Part shown: positions 23,904 to 29,250 of the stretch, piece after piece
Position numbering within the stretch: the stretch's first letter is position 1
How the letters are laid out: the number at the start of each line of letters is the position of its first letter
Assembly: GCA_024277475.1 (NCBI GenBank)
Contig: JAJRVC010000641.1
Location: 1-29,250 of the forward strand
Length of the DNA: 29,250 bases
Source: Deltaproteobacteria bacterium
Lineage (GTDB): Bacteria; Desulfobacterota; Desulfobacteria; Desulfobacterales; JAFDCJ01
Direction: 5' to 3'
Translations under genes and position numbers: made by a program
The notes under the pieces: model-generated
What the model saw: the letters and a program-made list of their open reading frames with translations, nothing else
Databases searched by the model: none
Told to the model about the DNA's origin: nothing

Positions 23904-24089
23904 TCAAGTGAGCCCCTGCTTTAATCGCTCAAGCTCCTCGAAGACGGCAGCCCGCTCATCCTCAAGCTCAAAGAGTGCAGTCATAATGGGTGGTTTCACC
24001 GAATGCGCAGGAAGCTGTTTTTCAACTGATTTGATTTCTTCATCCAGTTCATTTAACCGCTCTTGCAATGATTTAATATCTTTTTTCAT
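23904..24089 (-). CDS. Small coiled-coil protein (61 aa)
   Basis: 61 residues, two predicted amphipathic helices rich in Glu, Leu and Lys (KSLQERLNELDEEIKSVEKQ and ALFELEDERAAVFEELERLK) joined by a Pro-containing turn (LPAHSVKPPIM). This looks like an antiparallel coiled-coil hairpin. No cysteines, no signal, no enzyme motif. The frame has the codon bias of a gene. The ribosome-binding site is weak (gaagctaaaataatt). It is the most upstream of three minus-strand genes (this one, the zinc-finger gene, trmO). Function unknown. Confidence 0.65.
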   Translation of the reverse strand: MKKDIKSLQERLNELDEEIKSVEKQLPAHSVKPPIMTALFELEDERAAVFEELERLKQGLT

Positions 24090-24325
24090 AATTATTTTAG
24101 CTTCTTGTCAGTGAGTAACCGTTCAATTGCATTTGAAATCAGCACTTTTACTTTGTGGCTGAATTGTTGCGTTAAAGATTTTGAATTTATGGCCGATCAA
24201 AACAAGCAGTGCAACTATAAACCACCTCCCACTAAATTCAGCAACCTTTTTATGGTTCTATCAAACAACAGATCCAAAAGAGGACAAAAGGTTACAGATC
24301 AACCTGACAGTACCGGCATCGTCAT

Positions 24326-24337
24326 TGATTCGAATCA
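24326..24337. promoter_or_regulatory. 12-bp perfect palindrome before the solute-binding gene
   Basis: TGATTCGAATCA ends 12 bases before ATG 24350. Its position near the start codon fits a repressor site or a small mRNA hairpin over the ribosome-binding region. It is short enough to occur by chance. Confidence 0.3.
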
Positions 24338-24349
24338 GGGAATTGGAAA

Positions 24350-25072
24350 ATGAAAAAGTTTATTATTATAAACATGTTTCTGCTGTTATGTCCGCTATAC
24401 TTTCCCGTCCTGGCCGGAAATAATCCTGGGGAGATCATTTTCGCCAGCGAAGAGAGGTCCAATGCAACCAACAGGGACGGCACCGGTTTATATTGGGATA
24501 TTTTCCGGGCTGTCTATGGATCCGTGGGAATCAAGACCAAAATAATTATTCAATCTTATAACGGGTCGGTCAGTCTGGTGAAACGGCACGTGGCGGATGC
24601 CGCAGTAGGAAACTACCCGGATACGATTCGGGGGGCTGTGTTTTCGATGTATCCTTTCGTTAAAGATGATGTGTTGTTGTTGTTTAAAAAGGATAGATTC
24701 AGTCAGTGGGACGGACAGCAAGCGCTGAAAAATAGAAAAGTTGCCTGGATGAAGGGCTGCGCCTATGATGAATATCTGGCAGTCCCGGTGATCAAGAAAG
24801 AATTTTATACAAGAGAAGCCATATTGCGGCGGCTGGATGGCGATCAGATTGATTTTTTTATGGATACCCGCAATGATGTTGAATCGGTGTTAAACAAAGG
24901 CATCATTGATGTCACCCGTTACACGGTTGAAACAGTGCTGGAAATCGAACGTTACCTTGTCTTTGCAAATAATAATAAAGGCAAAAAGCTTAAAAAAATA
25001 TTTGATTTTCGCTTCCCCTATCTGGTCAAATCCGGTGAAATCGAGAGATTGTACGACAAGTGGAACTGGTGA
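24350..25072 (+). CDS. Periplasmic solute-binding protein, family 3-like
   Basis: 240 residues with a Sec signal peptide (MKKFIIINMFLLLCPLYFPV, cleavage probably after LAG). The body follows the type-2 periplasmic binding fold of family 3 (amino-acid-like): IIFASEERSNATNRDGTGLY with YWDIFRAVYGSVGIKTKI, then VADAAVGNYPDTIRGAVF and the C-terminal LVKSGEIERLYDKWNW. Several such short proteins in deltaproteobacteria are orphans without a permease, as here, and may act as sensors. Ligand unknown. Start ATG 24350 has a GGAA-type weak Shine-Dalgarno and a 12-bp palindrome just before it. It precedes the HD-GYP gene by about 390 bp on the same strand. Confidence 0.8.
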   Translation: MKKFIIINMFLLLCPLYFPVLAGNNPGEIIFASEERSNATNRDGTGLYWDIFRAVYGSVGIKTKIIIQSYNGSVSLVKRHVADAAVGNYPDTIRGAVFSMYPFVKDDVLLLFKKDRFSQWDGQQALKNRKVAWMKGCAYDEYLAVPVIKKEFYTREAILRRLDGDQIDFFMDTRNDVESVLNKGIIDVTRYTVETVLEIERYLVFANNNKGKKLKKIFDFRFPYLVKSGEIERLYDKWNW

Positions 25073-25459
25073 GCCGCCGGAATGACAAATTATATAATGC
25101 CCAACGGTCTTGATTTAGACTTCCAAAACTCCTGAAACGGTTTTATTTTTTTTTGGCCTTCGCGGCTGACCCTATACCTTCCTTTTAAAAAATAAATAGC
25201 ATTGCCATTCAGCTGTAATTGACATATTGTGAAACCGAATTTTTTTGAATGAGAAAAGAAGAGAACAGAAGAATTGGTTAAGATTTCTGACCTCTGTCAT
25301 CTGCTTTCTGTGCTCTGACACCTGACAGTTTGAGCTAAATTACCAACAGCTCTGATTTGGACCCCACGCCCGTTGCCGGATAAACGGGTCCGGTTCTTAT
25401 AAAATATTGCGGGCCATCGACAACAGAATTTATGAGTCATTTTGCGCTAAGGATGAACA
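25073..25459. other. 387-bp intergenic stretch, no gene seen
   Basis: AT-rich with several A or T runs and a low-complexity stretch of CTGACCTCTGTCATCTG and CTCTGACACCTGACAG (25290-25330). The word ACACCTGACA resembles short sequences at other gene ends in the window. It probably holds the promoter of the HD-GYP gene, but I cannot place it. Confidence 0.45.
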
Positions 25460-26992
25460 ATGAACAACGATTTAGCCGCCTCCGGAAACAATGTTGAAGG
25501 CTCTCCCCGAATTTTATTAGTGGATGACAATACCACCAACCTGCAGCTGCTGCATGAAACCCTGGACGGCCAGGGCTACAAACTGCTTATCGCAAAAAAT
25601 GGTAAAACCGCCTTGGCAATCGCTCAAAAGGCCAGGCCTTCCCTCATCTTGCTGGACATTATGATGCCGGAAATGGACGGCTATGAGGTGTGTCGACGTC
25701 TAAAAGCGGATGGAAATACCCGTCAGATCCCTGTAGTTTTTATAACCGCTTTGGTGGATGAGGAGGATGAGGCCAAAGGGCTTGGATTGGGTGCAGTGGA
25801 TTATATTACCAAACCGATTAACCCGGAGCTTGTCAGAGCCCGGGTACACAATCATCTGGAGCTGAAACGCCATCAGGATCATCTGGAGAATCTGGTGACG
25901 GAACGTACCCGGCGGCTGGCGCTGGTTCAGGCCGTCACGATTGAAGGACTGGCAACTTTGGCCGAATACCGGGATCCTGAGACCGGCGGTCATATCAAGC
26001 GAACTCAGAATTACGTCAAAGCGTTAGCAGTGCATCTTAAAGACCATCCACGGTTTCGCGATGAATTGGATGGCGATACCATAGAATTACTTTACCTGTC
26101 GGCTCCGTTGCATGATATCGGCAAAGTGGGGGTACGGGATAATGTTCTGCTGAAGGCGGGTAAATTGACAGACGAAGAATTTGGGGAAATGAAGAGACAT
26201 ACTATTTATGGAAACGAGGCACTCCGTATTACCGAACAAAAACTGGGTGGCGATTCTTTTTTGCAATGTGCCAGAGAAATTGCCTACACGCATCAGGAGA
26301 AGTGGAACGGCTCGGGCTATCCCTGTGGATTAAAAGGTGAAGAGATACCACTGTCAGGCCGGTTGATGGCCCTGGCGGATGTTTACGATGCGCTGATCAG
26401 CAAGCGTATATACAAACCGCCGATGCCCCATGAAAAAGCCGCCGAAATCATAAAGGAGGGAAAGGGCACACACTTTGATCCTGATATTGTCGATGGGTTT
26501 CTTGAATTGGAAAATACTTTTCGAAATATTGCGCTGACATTTGCCGATTACGATGAAGAACGGCAAATGCTCGGCGCTGGTACAAGAGATATTGAACCTG
26601 AAAAGGGCAGACTCATCGAAAATATTTTGCTGGCTGAAGATAATGAAATCAATTTGGAAATCATGCACAGTCAATTGACTTCCATGGGATACAAAGTGGA
26701 CACCGCCGTTAACGGCAAAGATGCGCTGGCGAAAAGTCAGAAAAAAAAATATGATGTAATTCTCACCGACATTGAAATGCCGGAAATGGATGGTTATGCT
26801 TTGACCGCCGAAATTCGCCGCATTGAGGAAGATTCAAAGAATCCGGTCCCAATCCTGGCTATCACGGCCAGTGAATTTGATTTAAATGATGAGCGGGCCA
26901 AATCCATGGGATTTAACGGCTATATGCTCAAGCCACTCGAGATTGATGTGCTGGAAAATAAACTGGCTGAAATCATGCACACCCGCAAGTGA
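25460..26992 (+). CDS. Receiver / HD-GYP / receiver protein (c-di-GMP phosphodiesterase)
   Basis: 510 residues. Receiver 1 (about 17-130) has DD at 22-23, Asp66 in ILLDIMMPEMDGYEV, and KP at 118-119. A short coiled linker follows (140-155). The HD-GYP domain (about 160-350) has His218-Asp219 in APLHDIGKVG, His247, His278 and GYP at 286-288 in WNGSGYP, so the catalytic set for cyclic-di-GMP hydrolysis looks complete. Receiver 2 (about 387-505) has Asp393/Glu394-like acidic residues in LLAEDNEINLE, Asp437 in VILTDIEMPEMDGYAL, and KP at 482-483. Both receivers look phosphorylatable. A receiver on each side of HD-GYP is less usual than the one-receiver RpfG form. No kinase is nearby. AAGGA precedes the ATG. 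Confidence 0.95.
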   Translation: MNNDLAASGNNVEGSPRILLVDDNTTNLQLLHETLDGQGYKLLIAKNGKTALAIAQKARPSLILLDIMMPEMDGYEVCRRLKADGNTRQIPVVFITALVDEEDEAKGLGLGAVDYITKPINPELVRARVHNHLELKRHQDHLENLVTERTRRLALVQAVTIEGLATLAEYRDPETGGHIKRTQNYVKALAVHLKDHPRFRDELDGDTIELLYLSAPLHDIGKVGVRDNVLLKAGKLTDEEFGEMKRHTIYGNEALRITEQKLGGDSFLQCAREIAYTHQEKWNGSGYPCGLKGEEIPLSGRLMALADVYDALISKRIYKPPMPHEKAAEIIKEGKGTHFDPDIVDGFLELENTFRNIALTFADYDEERQMLGAGTRDIEPEKGRLIENILLAEDNEINLEIMHSQLTSMGYKVDTAVNGKDALAKSQKKKYDVILTDIEMPEMDGYALTAEIRRIEEDSKNPVPILAITASEFDLNDERAKSMGFNGYMLKPLEIDVLENKLAEIMHTRK

Positions 26993-27247
26993 TGGACAGG
27001 CTCAACCCCTTTGTCAACAGATCCAACCTGGCAATCCTTTAAAAACAGCTATGGCATGCACTCTATCGGGATTATCAGAAAGCAAAAAATACAAAAAATC
27101 TCGGTAAATGGCGATGAACAATTCAACTTTGGTTGAAGGAAAAAGGCATTGCTAAAATTTTGAAATTACACTATGTAACGGGTGTTTATGATATTTTCAA
27201 CCGCTCAACAATTCAACCAATTAACAATTTTAAAAAGGAAAAATTTT

Positions 27248-28048
27248 ATGAAAAAAACAGTCTTGATCATGATTCTTGTATTCTTATTGTCTTTTTCAGT
27301 TGCTGCCATCGTATCGGCTGAAACCACTCTGGATAGTATCCTGAAAAAAGGGGAGCTGGTGGTAGGCACTACCGGTAGTCAGCCCCCTTTAAACGCTACA
27401 AATAAAACCGGAGAAATCATCGGCTTTGATGCCGATCTGGCAAAAGGGATTGCCGAGAATATGGGTGTCAAGGTGAAATTTGTAGCGATGCCTTTTTCCG
27501 AGCTGCTGACAGCCCTCGAGGCCGGTAAAGTGGACATGGTTATCTCCAGCATGACCATGACGTTGAAGCGTAATTTGAAAGTGGCCTTTATAGGCCCCTA
27601 TTACATTTCCGGCAAGGGTATTCTGACCAAAGCTCAGACTATTGCGTTATTACAGGACCCGGAAGGATTGAATAAAGCGGAATATAAGGTAGCCGCGCTG
27701 AAGGATTCAACCAGTCAGAAATTTGTTGAAACGACAACTCCCAAGGCAACCTTGGTGAAAGTTAAGTCTTACGACGAAGCCCTCGATTTACTTTCGCAGG
27801 ACAAAATTACTGCTTTGATCGCAGATTATCCATTTTGTGCTTTCACCGCTTTTCGATATAGTGACAAAGGGCTGGTGGCCGGGCAGGCAAAACTTACCTT
27901 TGAACCTTTGGGAATCGCCGTGAACGCAGACCCGTTGATGCTCAATTGGCTGAGAAATTTTTTGGTAATGCTCAATGGCAGCGGTCAACTGGAATTGCTG
28001 AATAAACGCTGGTTTAAAGATAGTTCCTGGGTTAAGGAGCTACCGTAA
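27248..28048 (+). CDS. Periplasmic amino-acid-type solute-binding protein
   Basis: 266 residues from ATG 27248, with signal peptide MKKTVLIMILVFLLSFSVAA and cleavage near VSAETT. Body of family 3 solute-binding type: ILKKGELVVGTTGSQPPLNA, GFDADLAKGIAENMGVKVKF, TALEAGKVDMVISSMTMTLK, and the C-terminal NWLRNFLVMLNGSGQLELLN. Binds small polar ligands, typically amino acids, for an ABC transporter or as a sensor; no permease or ATPase gene follows in the window. AAAGG is nine bases upstream. The frame is open to 27182, but the extra codons come from low-complexity CTCAACAATTCAACC-like DNA and are rejected. It is 255 bp after the HD-GYP gene. Confidence 0.92.
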   Translation: MKKTVLIMILVFLLSFSVAAIVSAETTLDSILKKGELVVGTTGSQPPLNATNKTGEIIGFDADLAKGIAENMGVKVKFVAMPFSELLTALEAGKVDMVISSMTMTLKRNLKVAFIGPYYISGKGILTKAQTIALLQDPEGLNKAEYKVAALKDSTSQKFVETTTPKATLVKVKSYDEALDLLSQDKITALIADYPFCAFTAFRYSDKGLVAGQAKLTFEPLGIAVNADPLMLNWLRNFLVMLNGSGQLELLNKRWFKDSSWVKELP

Positions 28049-28207
28049 TTTTTTTGGGCTTGTTTATCCACAGATTTTGCAGATTACTTGGATTATTCTG
28101 ATCACTTTAAGAACCATGCGAAATCCACAGGCTTTAATCTATTTCCCGCAGCTTGCCGTGGGGAGATTTATTCAAGAATAAAAAAACACGAAAGGAGAAA
28201 AAAACCC

Positions 28208-28429
28208 ATGAAACTATTTCGAATTTGTGTGCTGTTTATTATCGTCTTGGTAAGCGTGAATTTTGTGGCTTGCGGCGGCGGGACTAAAACCGATGTTAAA
28301 TCTGAAACTTCCACAGCTACCCTTGGGCAGGAACTGCAGGACCTGGATAAAGCATATAAGGATGGAATTATTACGGAGAAAGAATACAAAAAGGCTAAAG
28401 AGAAACTAATAAAGAAAAAGACGCAATAA
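28208..28429 (+). CDS. Small lipoprotein with SHOCT-like C-terminus
   Basis: 73 residues from ATG 28208. The signal MKLFRICVLFIIVLVSVNFV ends in a lipobox-like FVAC; the Cys of VACGGG would carry the lipid. A short Thr/Ser linker is followed by LGQELQDLDKAYKDGIITEK and EYKKAKEKLIKKK, which resembles the short helical SHOCT motif (usually near a terminus, oligomerising role). An AGGAG lies about ten bases upstream of the ATG. Upstream in-frame codons to 28088 are non-coding in look. A clear terminator follows six bases after the stop. Function unknown. Confidence 0.8.
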   Translation: MKLFRICVLFIIVLVSVNFVACGGGTKTDVKSETSTATLGQELQDLDKAYKDGIITEKEYKKAKEKLIKKKTQ

Positions 28430-28435
28430 TGATCC

Positions 28436-28473
28436 GGCGGCTCATTCATAGTATGGTGTGCCGCCATTTTTAT
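28436..28473 (+). terminator. Rho-independent terminator after the small lipoprotein gene
   Basis: GGCGGC (28436-28441) pairs with GCCGCC (28460-28465) across an 18-base loop, followed by ATTTTTAT. It starts six bases after the TAA stop of the lipoprotein gene and points in its direction. Confidence 0.75.
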
Positions 28474-28591
28474 CCAATCTTCAAACCAGGTCCTTTGGGC
28501 CTCCGGCTCGTAGGGCCAGGTTAGAGATAATCCGCCAAGGCGGACCAGAATCAAATTTCTTGGGGTATTGGAAGACTGGAATATTGTGTAT

Positions 28592-28637
28592 ATAGGTTAT
28601 GAGATAAAAATTCAAGGATTTTGATCTTATAACCTAT
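28592..28637. repeat. AT-rich inverted repeat at the end of the G repeat
   Basis: ATAGGTTAT (28592-28600) pairs with ATAACCTAT (28629-28637); inside, AGAT/ATCT and AAAT/ATTT extend the stem around a TCAAGG loop. It overlaps the G repeat copy, whose other copy has its own perfect hairpin at 12442-12461. Confidence 0.6.
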
Positions 28638-28694
28638 TGTAATTATTAAGTGTAAAATTTTATTTTTGTGTTTTTTGTGCCTTTTTGCGGCCAC
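28605..28694 (-). repeat. 90-bp repeat G, copy 2 (inverted relative to copy 1)
   Basis: Read on the minus strand it starts gtggccgcaaaaaggcacaa and continues aaaacacaaaaataaaattt, tacacttaataattacaata and ggttataagatcaaaa. This is nearly identical to 12371-12450. It lies between the terminator of the SHOCT-like gene and the dehydrogenase gene. Confidence 0.8.
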
Positions 28695-28785
28695 ATCATA
28701 TTTCACTGCAGTTGAAAATTGAAACTCAGCCCCGGGGAAATCCGGAGCTGAGTTATCGGGCAGAAATTGTGAATTCAGTTAGAAA

Positions 28786-29250
28786 CTATTTTAACGAATT
28801 AGTCATATCTTCAGCCGAACCAATGACGTATTGGGACAGATCCCTGGCTTTGGGATTGCGGGGGTCGCTCCAGTCATAAAAGCCGGTTCCACTGCTGGCT
28901 CCGAATTCACCGTTTTTTACCATTCTCATTAACGTCAGGGGAGGATACATACGGGGGTCATTGGATGATTGGTACATTTCGAGCGCTACCCGCAACATGG
29001 TGGGGGCTGTCACGAAGTCATGAAGTTTGAATGTTCCCTGGGGGTGTCCCAGGCTGGTATTCAAACCGATATCGCCGTCTCCAACCCGGATTTTTCCCTG
29101 CTCCAGAAGACGAACGGCATCCAGCATTTGAGGAACGAGCAGACGGTTAACCCAGAACCCGGGAATATTGGGTGCCATAAAAGGTGCTTTTTTCATATCG
29201 AGCAGTGTCTGCCGGGTATACTCCACGGTTTCAGCGCTGGTTTTGGCCCC
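28786..29250 (-). CDS. 3-hydroxyacyl-CoA dehydrogenase, C-terminal part (runs off window)
   Basis: The visible 154 codons form the C-terminal domain of a 3-hydroxyacyl-CoA (3-hydroxybutyryl-CoA) dehydrogenase: PNIPGFWVNRLLVPQMLDAV, DIGLNTSLGHPQGTFKLHDF, and the closing GEFGASSGTGFYDWSD. This domain makes the dimer and the substrate-binding side; the NAD-binding N-terminal Rossmann domain lies beyond base 29250. The enzyme oxidises (3S)-hydroxyacyl-CoA in fatty-acid beta-oxidation or in butanoate-type pathways. The frame continues to the last base (AKTSAETVEYTRQ at the edge), so the gene is truncated only by the window. Stop codon at 28786-28788. Nothing else in the window belongs to this pathway except, possibly, the NDP-forming acyl-CoA synthetase at 9177-10571. 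Confidence 0.88.
   Translation of the reverse strand, partial: GAKTSAETVEYTRQTLLDMKKAPFMAPNIPGFWVNRLLVPQMLDAVRLLEQGKIRVGDGDIGLNTSLGHPQGTFKLHDFVTAPTMLRVALEMYQSSNDPRMYPPLTLMRMVKNGEFGASSGTGFYDWSDPRNPKARDLSQYVIGSAEDMTNSLK

Larger units (their letters stand above)
28474..28785. other. 312-bp intergenic stretch with hairpin and G repeat
   Basis: Beyond the terminator it contains a long AT-rich hairpin (28592-28637) and the second copy of the G repeat (28605-28694), then about 90 bp leading to the 3' end of the dehydrogenase gene. No gene is supported. Confidence 0.5.

Noticed and set aside
24105..24353. 82-codon frame before the solute-binding gene
   Set aside because: No ribosome-binding site, composition without pattern, no recognised domain; more likely leader or decayed DNA.
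27182..27247. 22-codon extension of the second solute-binding protein
   Set aside because: It precedes a complete signal peptide and derives from low-complexity CAACAATTCAACC-like DNA; ATG 27248 has a ribosome-binding site.

Overview
The window looks like chromosomal DNA of a sulfate-reducing-type deltaproteobacterium (Desulfobacterota, probably near Desulfobacterales). This is inferred from the gene set: an MJ0042-type zinc-ribbon protein, a PEP/pyruvate-binding protein with receiver-like N-terminus, a stand-alone NDP-forming acyl-CoA synthetase alpha subunit, a DUF134 / NifX-like / Mrp-NBP35 cluster, and several small Cys-rich proteins of unknown function. No rRNA, tRNA, CRISPR array, transposase or phage gene was seen.

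Layout. 1-4060: minus-strand genes for a zinc-ribbon protein (interrupted by a TAG), a CbpA-type DnaJ and MnmG. 4444-8396: plus-strand radical SAM protein (TIGR01212/YhcC type) and a large PEP/pyruvate-binding protein whose reading frame is broken by a TGA near its 5' end. 8524-10571: minus-strand TPR protein with a clear terminator, and the acyl-CoA synthetase subunit. 10775-14657: plus-strand metallo-beta-lactamase-fold protein, a small conserved hypothetical, a DUF1848 protein and a DusB-type tRNA-dihydrouridine synthase. 14991-19321: minus-strand lipoprotein and DNA polymerase I, with a 59-residue plus-strand gene between them. 19527-21135: a small Cys-rich protein (plus), then a CBS-pair protein and a single-domain response regulator (both minus). 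21383-24089: DUF134 regulator, truncated NifX-like protein and Mrp/NBP35 ATPase (plus), then TrmO and two tiny proteins (minus). 24350-28429: two periplasmic solute-binding proteins either side of a receiver/HD-GYP/receiver protein, then a small SHOCT-like lipoprotein. 28786-end: C-terminal part of a 3-hydroxyacyl-CoA dehydrogenase.

Functionally it is a mixture of housekeeping (polA, mnmG, dusB, trmO, DnaJ), metal-cofactor handling (DUF134, NifX-like, Mrp) and signalling (CBS, receiver, c-di-GMP hydrolase, solute-binding proteins). tRNA modification is represented three times.

The most notable structure is not in intact genes. Three genes carry lesions (in-frame TAG, in-frame TGA, C-terminal truncation). 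The intergenic DNA is populated by several families of dispersed repeats: a hairpin-plus-tail element with at least five copies in both orientations, a 'GTTCAACGTTCAGGGTT' element with four copies that supplies false or real N-terminal codons to genes, a 90-bp element present as two inverted copies 16 kb apart, and a 115-bp MITE-like unit with perfect 14-bp inverted ends. I did not find a convincing new multi-gene defence or mobile system.
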